Assembly: GCA_027492415.1 (NCBI GenBank)
Contig: JAPUEV010000027.1
Coordinates: 1-30,537 of the forward strand
Direction: 5' to 3'
Length of the DNA stretch: 30,537 nt
DNA from: Ignavibacteria bacterium
Lineage (GTDB): Bacteria > Bacteroidota > Ignavibacteria > Tepidaquicellales > OLB5
The notes beneath the pieces are model-generated. The model did no database searches. It worked only from the letters and a program-made list of their open reading frames with translations, and had not been told where the DNA came from. The position numbers were made by a program, and so were the translations under genes. This document shows, in pieces, positions 23,601 to 30,383 of the stretch. Every line of letters begins with the position of its first letter. Position 1 is the stretch's first letter.

Positions 23601-23814
23601 TATCATTTTACCTGATGGCAGCCTGTACAGACCCGATAAAGTGATACTGAAGGAAAACAGTACAATTATAATAGATTATAAATCAGGCAGCAGTAAAGCT
23701 GAACATAAAGAACAGATAAATGTGTATGGAGATATATTAGGCAGAATGGGATATAAAAATATAGAAAAGTATCTGTATTATATAAATGATAAAAAAATAG
23801 AAGCGATAAAGTAA
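20635..23814 (+). CDS. addA: AddA-type UvrD helicase-nuclease (double-strand break resection)
   Basis: This 1059-residue protein is the helicase-nuclease subunit of an AddAB (RecBCD-like) enzyme that processes DNA double-strand ends for recombination. Superfamily 1 motifs are Walker A SSAGSGKTYTL (9-19), motif Ia AVTFTNKSASEMKSRI and motif II IDEFQDTS (383-390). Motif III VGDVKQSIYRWRNG follows, then motif V TIHKAKG (736-742) and motif VI YVAFTRAEEKL (814-824). The C-terminal PD-(D/E)XK nuclease has GVILHKAL, the acid D1001 in YRPDK, D1014 and K1016 in IIDYKSG, and the downstream EQINVY helix. Residues between motifs III and V form the 2B-like insertion. It is followed after 6 bases by addB, so the two are a translational pair. 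Family assignment is firm; whether a Chi-like site regulates it is unknown. Confidence 0.92.
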   Translation: MNNFLIYRSSAGSGKTYTLVKEYLKLILNDPESFKNVLAVTFTNKSASEMKSRIISSLTKLSKGEDEKLKSTLVSEGVKGNIENASNVILKNILHKYSYFSVSTIDSFFHKVIRSFARELKLQLGYNIELDQQAVLDKITDKLLDDAGIDKDLTGFLEDFIYYSIDDEKGWKIDLKIKELANEIFSERYMLRAASGNDRLESRSKLKEFIGALFAIKNEFEGRMKLIAGDADNIMDMYSLVIDDFPYKKAGFMNYLVNKIRNGEFEPGQRAREASGEIKKWFGKTSKPAVKAAAEAGLFDLLSAAVENYDKNFTKYNSAAQLVKTIYITGIFKDLVDKLKKYRDDNNVLLISDINNLLLNVISGEGSPFVYEKIGSFYRNFLIDEFQDTSTFQWQNFFPLIENSLSESNSSLIVGDVKQSIYRWRNGNMKLLLEDVKLSLGGFSEQIKEESLRVNYRSKRRIVEFNNSFFKKAAEVCMANCEEGFGDVIIKAYEDTVQDAADKSDSGYVNISFYKGDEETGVTSKEAAVSEMIANIKRQFSGGYRQRDMMILVRNNSDAAHAAHELIDAGLKVVSSDSLLLTNSPKIRLLINIFKYITDTGNVIARAEILYNYLKYLRESDADLNIIFTDHFYDNEPAKTLFRNELPDAFFEKNNSLQFSNKLSGLGLYDLAEELICIFGLGNSADTYLIRFLDVLKKYSDENNSDVYGFIGWWEENKADNTIIVPDEEDAIRVMTIHKAKGLQAPLVFIPFANWEFNLNANRNLIWVSSDKMPFDASPAYFVKASPALKESYFADDYSREAALTNLDNLNLMYVAFTRAEEKLFIGIPQKGVKSFNAGRIIYETLTGTEELSGKFDTQTYIYEDGDIAAKAPDRKQVSGNSSYNIDSMITGNIFDKIIVKPEFDDFTPEAKADIKQMKNRGVILHKALSLLNNSSEAEVDKAVNKLLIIGMINIEQTEKLKEEIKDILSSSEVKGWFDPANKTMNERDIILPDGSLYRPDKVILKENSTIIIDYKSGSSKAEHKEQINVYGDILGRMGYKNIEKYLYYINDKKIEAIK

Positions 23815-23820
23815 ATTTAA

Positions 23821-26661
23821 TTGATACCTTTTTTAAATAAATTAGCAACAGAGCTGTTTACTAAGTACGGCAAAGATATTTCTGCTGTTCAAATAGTATT
23901 TCCATCAAGAAGAGCAGGGCTGTATTTTAAGAAATATCTTTCTGAAATGGTGAATGAACCGGTATGGTCACCTGTGACCTGCGGAATAAGTGAGTTCATA
24001 AGTGAAAATTCTGATAAGCTGGTGGCTGATGAGCTTACACTGATCTTTGAGCTGTTTGAAGTTTACAAAAAATACGCGCCTGAAGTAAGCTTTGATAAGT
24101 TCTACCCCTGGGGTGAAATTATTCTTCGTGATTTTGACGAGATAGATAAAAACCTTGCCGAAGCTGATTATATTTTCAGGATACTTAGGGAACATAAAAA
24201 GATTGAAGAGGATTTTGAGTTCAATATTTCAGATATCGAAGAGTTCTACCGCTTCTGGAACAGCTTTTCAGGCAAGGATATTACAGGGCTGCAGGAGGAA
24301 TTCATAAAAACGTGGGAGATACTGGGGAAGGTCTACCATGAGTTCAGAGCGGCGCTGGTTAAAAAGAATATCTGCTATGAGGGAATGGCTTACAGGAAGC
24401 TTTATGAAAATGTTAAGACTAAGAAATTCAGTACAGAGTATAAAAAAATAATATTTGCCGGATTTAACCAGCTTAACAAGTGCGAAGAAGGTATCATATC
24501 AGGCTTGCTTAAACAGGGGGTAGCCGAAACTTTCTGGGATGCCGATAAATATTATACCAAAGATAAATTCCAGGAAGCCGGTAAATTCCTTAGGGATAAC
24601 TTTGTAAAGCTTGGTGTTAATGAACCTGAGTGGGAAGAGGATTCACTTTCAAATTCAGAAATAAATATAAATATAATCGGCTCACCGCTAGAAGTATCTC
24701 AGGCAAAAGTGCTGGGTAATGAGCTATCCCAATTGCCTGCAGGCAACCGGTTGAAAACCGCTATTGTACTGCCTGATGACAGCCTGTTAATGTCTGTACT
24801 GCGCTCTATACCAGCAAATATCGATAAGATAAATATCACAATGGGTTATTCATTTAAGAACTCATTGTTATACAGCCTGTTCGAAGCTTTGAGCGACCTG
24901 AACCTGAACAGCAGAGGAGAAGGCAGGTCAAAAGAGTATTATCATAAGGATATCATTAACGTTCTTTTCCATCCTTATATCCGTGAATCAGCTCCGGATA
25001 TAATTAACAATGCAGTTAACACAATAAATAAAAGAAACATTATTTATGCATCTGCCAAATACCTGAAAAAGATATTTACCGGAACAAATGAGCTGGTTGA
25101 TCTGGTATTCGGGTCCGCAGAAACTGCCGGCGAATCATATTCATATATATCGGGAATAATAATCAGGCTTTCAGGCTCTGCAGCAAACAGCAGCCACGCC
25201 AGTGTATACGAAAATGAATTCTTAAGGAAAGCATTTACTGAACTTAACAGGATAAAAGATATACTCGATAAGTATTCAGCTGATGTTGACAGGGAAACCT
25301 TCTGGAACATACTGCTTGAAAACTCAAAGCGGTTGAAGATACCGTTTTCAGGAGAACCCCTTGAAGGAATTCAGATAATGGGTATGCTTGAAACAAGATC
25401 GCTTGATTTTGATAATGTATATATACTTTCGGTGAATGAGGGAATCCTACCCAGGGAAACCGGGATGAGCTCTTTTATTCCCTATGCAATTAAAAAAGCA
25501 TTTAAGCTTCCGGTAAGCGAAGATACAGAGGCAGATTACGCATATTATTTTTACAGGCTTTTGCAGAAAGCCAAAAACGTAACATTGATTTATAATACTG
25601 AAACCGGAATAATATCAGCGGGTGAAAAAAGCAGGTTTATTATGCAGGTTGAAAGTGAGCTTGCCCTGGCGAATAAAAATATAAAGCTGCAGAATCAATT
25701 ACTTGCAGGTGATATCGGGCTGCCTAAAAGAAGAGAAATTACAATTGAAAAATCAGATGAAGTGCTTGAGCTTCTGAAAAATGAAAAGCAGTTTTCTGCT
25801 ACAACATTAAGCTCATATATAAACTGTCCGCTGCAGTTTTACTTTAAAAAAGCCGCTAAGCTGAAAGAAGAAGAGGAAGTTGAGGAATATTTCTCTGCCG
25901 CAGCGTTCGGTAATATCTTCCACCAGCTTATGGATATCATTTACAGGGAGGATGTTGGCAAAGAGCTGACAGGTGATATGATTAGCTTAAAGATTGAAGA
26001 GTTTAACAGTAATTATGATAAGTTATGGGAACAGGCATGTGAAGAGATGAAAGAGTATGCAGAGTTTAAAGTAATAAAGCAGGGAAAGAACCTGCTGTAT
26101 AAACGCGTTATACACAAGCTTGTTGGCAAGGTACTGGATAATGACAGGGACCAGGCTCCTTTTACAATAATTGAGCTTGAAAACGATGCCCGGCGTAAGG
26201 TTACACTAAATATAAACGGCGCTCAAACTGAAGTGAACTTATACGGCAGGCTGGATAGAGTTGAGATGAAAGATGGTATTACAAGAATAATAGATTACAA
26301 AACCGGTACAGTTGATACATCAAAGCAATCCGCAAAAGTAACTGATACAGATCATATTGAGAGGATTTTTGAAGATGTAAAGTTCAAAGAGAATTTTCAG
26401 CAGCTGTTTTATGCATCATTGTTCCTGAATAAAAATACAGGCTCAAAGCTTGTTGTCGGTATATACCCTTTAAAGAAAATTTCTGACGGAGTTTTCTGGT
26501 TTGAAAATGAACCGATTACACCTGAAAAGAAAGCTATGTTTGAAGCAAAGCTTTCAGAAATATTAAACCGGATTTTTGATAAAGTTACCCCGTTTTCACA
26601 AACCACAGATATTGACCGTTGTAAATACTGCCCCTATAAATCAATCTGTTACAGAGATTAA
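23821..26661 (+). CDS. addB: AddB-type PD-(D/E)XK nuclease subunit with iron-sulfur cluster motif
   Basis: This 946-residue partner of AddA has an N-terminal inactivated helicase-like region: IVFPSRRAGLYFKKYL replaces a Walker A motif and no GKT is present. A C-terminal nuclease carries GNIFHQLMD, LYGRLDRVEMKDG, and D825 and K827 in IIDYKTG. The iron-sulfur staple of AddB nucleases is intact: C669 (INCPLQFYF), then C934, C937 and C943 (RCKYCPYKSIC). The start is TTG at 23821, directly after an in-frame stop (23818-23820). The next in-frame ATG is 42 codons further on, and the conserved N-terminus begins right at the TTG. The gap from the addA stop is 6 bases, fitting coupled translation and equal subunit supply. 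The operon has no clear hairpin terminator. Confidence 0.9.
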   Translation: MIPFLNKLATELFTKYGKDISAVQIVFPSRRAGLYFKKYLSEMVNEPVWSPVTCGISEFISENSDKLVADELTLIFELFEVYKKYAPEVSFDKFYPWGEIILRDFDEIDKNLAEADYIFRILREHKKIEEDFEFNISDIEEFYRFWNSFSGKDITGLQEEFIKTWEILGKVYHEFRAALVKKNICYEGMAYRKLYENVKTKKFSTEYKKIIFAGFNQLNKCEEGIISGLLKQGVAETFWDADKYYTKDKFQEAGKFLRDNFVKLGVNEPEWEEDSLSNSEININIIGSPLEVSQAKVLGNELSQLPAGNRLKTAIVLPDDSLLMSVLRSIPANIDKINITMGYSFKNSLLYSLFEALSDLNLNSRGEGRSKEYYHKDIINVLFHPYIRESAPDIINNAVNTINKRNIIYASAKYLKKIFTGTNELVDLVFGSAETAGESYSYISGIIIRLSGSAANSSHASVYENEFLRKAFTELNRIKDILDKYSADVDRETFWNILLENSKRLKIPFSGEPLEGIQIMGMLETRSLDFDNVYILSVNEGILPRETGMSSFIPYAIKKAFKLPVSEDTEADYAYYFYRLLQKAKNVTLIYNTETGIISAGEKSRFIMQVESELALANKNIKLQNQLLAGDIGLPKRREITIEKSDEVLELLKNEKQFSATTLSSYINCPLQFYFKKAAKLKEEEEVEEYFSAAAFGNIFHQLMDIIYREDVGKELTGDMISLKIEEFNSNYDKLWEQACEEMKEYAEFKVIKQGKNLLYKRVIHKLVGKVLDNDRDQAPFTIIELENDARRKVTLNINGAQTEVNLYGRLDRVEMKDGITRIIDYKTGTVDTSKQSAKVTDTDHIERIFEDVKFKENFQQLFYASLFLNKNTGSKLVVGIYPLKKISDGVFWFENEPITPEKKAMFEAKLSEILNRIFDKVTPFSQTTDIDRCKYCPYKSICYRD

Positions 26662-26697
26662 TGCTGTTACATATGTAAACGTTTGTAAAAGTCGGCG

Positions 26698-26728
26698 TTT
26701 GGCTTAAACTTTTTGCGCTGTTTATTTG
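26698..26728 (+). promoter_or_regulatory. Probable promoter of the Spy-like gene
   Basis: TTTG (26698-26701) is followed after 19 bases by TTTATTTG (26721-26728), a one-mismatch match to TAnnTTTG. Spacing is right and the leader would be about 50 bases. Confidence 0.45.
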
Positions 26729-26783
26729 TCTTAGTATTAAAGGGACTTTAAACAGCATTTTCTATAAACCAAACTATAACTAA

Positions 26784-27248
26784 ATGAATATAACAAAACA
26801 CAGCAGCAAAGCAATAAGCTTTAAGGCATTAGGAATGTTAATAATGCTTATTGCCGTGATGTTCTCAGCAGCAAATTCTTACAGCCAGGATAACGGCGAA
26901 AAAAGACAGAAAAAGACTCCCGAAGAGCGCGCGCAGAAAAGAGCGGATAAAATGAAAGAAAAGCTATCGCTTACTGATGACCAGCACAAGCAGGTTTATG
27001 ATATTTTTCTTTCACAGACAAATGAAATGAGATCACTGCATGAATCAGGTAAAAATGACCAGGATAAAACTGCAAGGAAAGAAAAGATGAAATCTCTAAG
27101 GGATTCATACAATTCACAGATAAACTCAGTTCTTACATCTTCACAGCAGCAGCTTTGGGAAACGCATAAGAAAGAAATGAAGGAAAAGCACAAAGGAAAA
27201 AAACACCACGGCAAAAAGCATAATAAAGGCGAAAAGAAAAAGAACTAA
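26784..27248 (+). CDS. Spy/CpxP-like periplasmic protein with Lys/His-rich tail
   Basis: This 154-residue protein has an N-terminal signal peptide (about 1-35, core LGMLIMLIAVMFSAANSYS, then QD). A long-helical segment with a LTDDQ motif (ERAQKRADKMKEKLSLTDDQHKQV) follows, like the LTxxQ-containing Spy/CpxP and Bacteroidota Spy-like families. Those families are periplasmic chaperones or stress sensors that pair helices into a cradle. A second helix (RKEKMKSLRDSYNSQINSVLTSSQQQLWETHKKEM) carries the matching LTSSQQQ. The last 22 residues are Lys/His/Gly-rich (for example KGKKHHGKKHNKGEKKKN), which could bind metals or anionic surfaces. Its own promoter lies upstream, and a palindromic element with a T-run follows 34 bases after the stop. 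Confidence 0.7.
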   Translation: MNITKHSSKAISFKALGMLIMLIAVMFSAANSYSQDNGEKRQKKTPEERAQKRADKMKEKLSLTDDQHKQVYDIFLSQTNEMRSLHESGKNDQDKTARKEKMKSLRDSYNSQINSVLTSSQQQLWETHKKEMKEKHKGKKHHGKKHNKGEKKKN

Positions 27249-27282
27249 TGCACTAAAGCAGTTTTAGACGCATATTATCAGG

Positions 27283-27359
27283 AGCGTAGCAATTCTATTA
27301 AGTTATGAGATTAATAGTCATCAATCAATTTGATGAAATATTGCTTCGCTTCTTTTTTT
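27283..27359 (+). repeat. Decayed REP-like palindrome, also usable as a terminator
   Basis: AGCGTAGCAAT (27283-27293) pairs with ATTGCTTCGCT (27340-27350) over 11 positions with one mismatch. An inner stem TCATCAA (27318-27324) / TTGATGA (27330-27336) lies between them. Seven T follow (27353-27359). The GGAGCGTAGC...GATT...ATTGCTTCGCT arrangement recalls widespread REP-like elements of the GAGCG-AAGCAATCT type, here degenerate. It may end transcription of the Spy-like gene. Confidence 0.45.
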
Positions 27360-27414
27360 ATGTTTAATCTGTTTTGAGCTGGAGATCCCGGGGAATTATT
27401 GTTAAGCTGAAATA

Positions 27415-28677
27415 TTATGTTTTCAGCTTTTTCTTTTTTGCTGCGGGGAAAAGGACGTTATTCAGAATTAACCTGTAACCGGGTGAGTTTTTGTATAATG
27501 AGAGGTCAGTCTTGGGGTCGCCGACTGCATGCTGGTAATCCTCAGGGTCATGGCCGCCGTATAATGTAAACGTGCCCCTGCCGAAATTTCCGTGTACATA
27601 CTTAACCCAGTTAGTGCCGTCATTCTTTGCAAGGATCGTCATATTGGGTTTTATTAATTCTTCCTTAAAGCCAGATTCCTGTCCAAGGAAGCCTTTAATT
27701 GCAGCAGTATGGTCCTGTATTAGCATGGTTGGTACCGGGTCTATCTTAGCTGAAAAATCAAACAGCGTAAAGTAGTCGTTGTATTGACCCATCATTAATT
27801 CAGAATCTGTTATATCTATATCTGAATATTCATACACATACGGATTCAGCTGTACCTGGAAATTCTGAAATACCATACATTCAGAATAATCAAGCTTTTC
27901 GTTTGCAGCCTGGTCATACGGGTCGCCGTCATACATCACGTCGCAAATATCGGTGTATTGCGAAGCAAGCGCAATATCAGGTGTTGTTGTACCGGAGCAC
28001 ATTGTGAACATAAATCCGCCGTTAGAAACATACTCCCTTAGCTTTTTAACCACCGCCAGCTTTAACTGCGATACTTTTGCAAAGCCAAGTTTTTTAGCCA
28101 TATCTTCGTTGGTCTGCTTTTGTGTTAAGTACCACGCCGAAGAGCCGAAAGCCGAAAAGAACTTTCCGTACTGTCCTGTAAAATCTTCATGGTGCAGGTG
28201 GATCCAGTCATACTCTTTCAGCTTACCGTTCAAAACTTCTTCATCCCATACTTTATCATAGGGAATTTCAACGTAATCAAGAGCTAATTGTACAGCATCA
28301 TCCCATGGCAGTGAGTTCGGCGGAACGTACACAGCTATCTTGGCAACCTTCTCTAGCCTTACAACATCCATATTGTTCTGTTCATCCTGTACTTCAGCGT
28401 AAACCTGCGCAGCCTGTGTGCCTGAAAGCAGCTCAAAGCTGACTCCCTTTGCAGTACACTCTGCGGCAAGCTCTGAAGTATAATCAAACATAAATGAACC
28501 GCCGCGGTAGTTTAAGAGCCAGTCAAGCTCTTTGCCGCCAAGCAGATGCCTGTAAGCTATACCATATGCCCTTAAATGGTCAGTTTGCGAGGTAACATCC
28601 ATAGGGATAAGCAGTTTTTGCTGTGCAAAAACCGATGATGCCAGGATAAGCAGTAATATTGTTAAAATTTTCTTCAA
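27415..28677 (-). CDS. Exported GATase-like alpha/beta protein of unknown function
   Basis: This 420-residue protein has a clean signal peptide (1-18, MKKILTILLLILASSVFA) and a long soluble domain. Its pattern (KIAVYVPP, then PWDDAVQLALDYVEIPYDKV, YDWIHLHHEDFTGQYGKF, YVSNGGFMFTMCSGTTT and ending GRGTFTLYGGHDPED) suggests a class I glutamine amidotransferase-like or ThuA-like fold, with Cys in MCSG at the place of the nucleophile elbow. I recall close relatives carrying the database label asparagine synthetase B, but no glutaminase N-terminal Cys or ATP pyrophosphatase motif is visible, so that label looks wrong. The start is TTG at 28677: an in-frame stop sits directly upstream (28678-28680), no ATG is available, and the signal peptide begins at the TTG. 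The protein should act in the periplasm; its role is unknown. Confidence 0.6.
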   Translation of the reverse strand: MKKILTILLLILASSVFAQQKLLIPMDVTSQTDHLRAYGIAYRHLLGGKELDWLLNYRGGSFMFDYTSELAAECTAKGVSFELLSGTQAAQVYAEVQDEQNNMDVVRLEKVAKIAVYVPPNSLPWDDAVQLALDYVEIPYDKVWDEEVLNGKLKEYDWIHLHHEDFTGQYGKFFSAFGSSAWYLTQKQTNEDMAKKLGFAKVSQLKLAVVKKLREYVSNGGFMFTMCSGTTTPDIALASQYTDICDVMYDGDPYDQAANEKLDYSECMVFQNFQVQLNPYVYEYSDIDITDSELMMGQYNDYFTLFDFSAKIDPVPTMLIQDHTAAIKGFLGQESGFKEELIKPNMTILAKNDGTNWVKYVHGNFGRGTFTLYGGHDPEDYQHAVGDPKTDLSLYKNSPGYRLILNNVLFPAAKKKKLKT

Positions 28678-28794
28678 TTAAGGCAAATTATAGTTATTTG
28701 TATTAGTAAACAATGTAACAAATTCTGATTTTTGGGACTTATTTATACTATTTAATCAACTGAACCCCTAAATTGTTTCCATAATATATAGACA

Positions 28795-28819
28795 TAAAAA
28801 AACCCCGTTTTACCGGGGT
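28795..28819 (-). terminator. Terminator of the DUF4097 gene
   Basis: On the minus strand a 6-bp stem ACCCCG / CGGGGT (28819-28802) with a 6-base loop is followed by a run of about eight T (28802-28795). It lies 21 bases after the DUF4097 stop codon and separates it from the gene that starts at 28677. Confidence 0.8.
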
Positions 28820-28840
28820 CAAATGAAAAGTTATGTGAAG

Positions 28841-29734
28841 CTACTTTTTTGTTACTACTATATTACCTGCTGAAGTTGTGCATTTAAAAGTTTCGCCGCC
28901 GTTATTGAACTTTGTTCTTACATACGATGAAACATGATTATCCTTTTCCACTTTGGCAAAGTCACATGTAATTTTACCGGCAAGGGTACCTATATCAGCA
29001 TCTGCGTCAAAATCAGTTGGCAAAGAAGCTGTTATATTCCCGCCCAAAGTGCTCATATCCATACCAAGGTTTCTGCCTGTGTAATCAAGCCTTATGTTTC
29101 CGCCTGCGGTAGAAGCATCTATCCTGCCGTTAGAGCCTTCCAGATAAATATCGCCGCCTGCTGTTGATGCGTCTACATTCCCGTTAAAATCTGTGGCGGA
29201 AATTTTACCGCCTGATGTTGATATTTTAATATTCCCGTTTGATACAGAGATATTAACATTCCCGCCTGCAGTATATGCTTCCAGGTCACCGCTGGTTTTT
29301 TCAATTGAAATATTTCCGCCGGATGTATTGGTTTCAATTTTACCGGTAATATCTTTTATTGAAAGATTACCACCTGTGCTGTAAAGCTTAATATTGTAAT
29401 TTTGCGGCACAATAATCTCAACTCTTACGGTAAGATTCTTCATGTTCTTTGTATCTTTTTGCTTGCCGTCAACCTTTACTCCTGTGGATGTCTGCTCAGC
29501 GGAAAATATTATCTTCTCCTCGGCTTCATCGTTGCCGTAGACCTTTACATTCACTTCGTTGCTTGCCCATGAAGAAACCTGTACACTGCCGGCAACCAGG
29601 CTGGTAACAAGCTCTTTTCCGGCTTCGGTAGGGATGCTTTTTTCAAATAAAAGCCTTGCGTCATCTGCTGTTGTAACTTTTACCATAACAGTTAAAATTA
29701 ATAAAGATAATTTCAAAAAATTGGCGTATTTCAT
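28841..29734 (-). CDS. Exported DUF4097 family beta-ladder protein
   Basis: This 297-residue protein has a signal peptide (1-23, core LKLSLLILTVMVKV). Residues about 25-118 form a beta-rich introductory part (SVQVSSWASNEVNVKVYG, LTVRVEIIVP). From residue 119 come five consecutive 18-residue units and then looser ones at 209-228 and 229-249. This is the DUF4097 (putative adhesin/beta-helix) family, whose function is not established. No T9SS tail or lipobox Cys is seen, so it is probably periplasmic or loosely attached. A Shine-Dalgarno-like AAAGGA (29746-29741) stands 6 bases before the ATG, unusual for this window and similar to the leader at 13212. It has a strong terminator. Confidence 0.82.
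   Translation of the reverse strand: MKYANFLKLSLLILTVMVKVTTADDARLLFEKSIPTEAGKELVTSLVAGSVQVSSWASNEVNVKVYGNDEAEEKIIFSAEQTSTGVKVDGKQKDTKNMKNLTVRVEIIVPQNYNIKLYSTGGNLSIKDITGKIETNTSGGNISIEKTSGDLEAYTAGGNVNISVSNGNIKISTSGGKISATDFNGNVDASTAGGDIYLEGSNGRIDASTAGGNIRLDYTGRNLGMDMSTLGGNITASLPTDFDADADIGTLAGKITCDFAKVEKDNHVSSYVRTKFNNGGETFKCTTSAGNIVVTKK
29111..29380 (-). repeat. Five tandem 54-base units coding 18-residue beta-ladder repeats
   Basis: Residues 119-208 of the DUF4097 protein are five adjacent units of exactly 18 residues, each of the form [ST]xGG-x-[ILV], then 6 variable residues, G-x-[ILV] and three more. Examples of unit starts are STGGNLSI, TSGGNISI, TAGGNVNI, TSGGKISA and TAGGDIYL. They match a regular beta-helix rung with a GG turn. 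The DNA repeats are diverged, so expansion is not very recent. Confidence 0.75.
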
Positions 29735-29806
29735 ATTTGATCCTTTAAATATAATTTATTTTTCTTACTGTTAATAAGATGAACAGGGGTGGGATTTGGT
29801 TTATAT

Positions 29807-29836
29807 AAAAAAGCCGTAAAACTTATTTTACGGCTT
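29807..29836 (-). terminator. Terminator of the duplicated-domain protein gene
   Basis: A perfect 11-bp stem, AAGCCGTAAAA (29811-29821) / TTTTACGGCTT (29826-29836), has a 4-base loop and is followed on the minus strand by six T (29812-29807). It lies between the stop at 29887 and the DUF4097 start at 29734. Confidence 0.8.
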
Positions 29837-29886
29837 ATTGGGGGGTAATACGAAATATAATCAGAAGATTATACTACTTTTAAAAT

Positions 29887-30360
29887 TTACATGTATTTAG
29901 CTGAAGCAGCATTTAACAGGTCAAAATATTTCTGGGCATATTCATCTCGGGCAGTTTTGGGTGCCCAGTAACCTGAAAATTCTGTCCATTTTAAAGGTGC
30001 AAGCCCGTTTTGGTTCAAAATTTCCATATAATCCATTGCTTCATTGTTCTTAGCAGGGTCTTTCCTGTAATAAAATTGTGCGTTCAGGTCAGCGAATGTT
30101 TCCAGGGTGCAGGGAGCATTTCCGTTATTTTTCTTTTCGATTGCTTCTTCAAGCGCATTATTATATTCCTGCTGCAGGGTTAGATAATTTTCCGGTTTCA
30201 TCAGCTCGGCATTCCACCCGTCCTTAATTGGCTGCCATGAATCCTGTGTTATACCTTCCTTTGCCAGCTCGGCAAAAAACTCTTCATTGGTCACTGTATC
30301 TGTTGTTGATGCAATAAGCTCTGCGTATTTTTTAAGCGTAATTCCGTTAATTTCTTCCAT
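29887..30360 (-). CDS. Acidic cytoplasmic protein built from an internal duplication, function unknown
   Basis: This 157-residue product has no signal peptide or membrane helix. It is acidic and predicted mostly helical. Two halves share a pattern. Residues 7-15 (ITLKKYAEL) align with 84-92 (CTLETFADL). G36, W42 and W49 align with G119, W125 and W132, with identical spacing, and each Trp pair is followed by a Tyr-containing helix (LQQEYNNALEEA; RDEYAQKYFDLLNAA). This indicates a tandem duplication of a domain of about 70 residues. No family is recognised; it may be a helical adaptor. It starts 23 bases after the stop of the gene entering from the right edge and is followed by a strong terminator, so it is probably the last gene of that operon. 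Confidence 0.65.
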   Translation of the reverse strand: MEEINGITLKKYAELIASTTDTVTNEEFFAELAKEGITQDSWQPIKDGWNAELMKPENYLTLQQEYNNALEEAIEKKNNGNAPCTLETFADLNAQFYYRKDPAKNNEAMDYMEILNQNGLAPLKWTEFSGYWAPKTARDEYAQKYFDLLNAASAKYM

Positions 30361-30383
30361 TGGCTGCTGTTTATATTTATGAT

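Noticed and set aside
23220..23606. 128-codon minus-strand frame inside addA
   Set aside because: It lies under the nuclease-domain region; long antisense frames arise from codon bias and no independent support exists.
20635..26661. addAB as a new anti-phage system
   Set aside because: All motifs match the known AddA/AddB repair enzyme of Bacteroidota and no defence genes are nearby.
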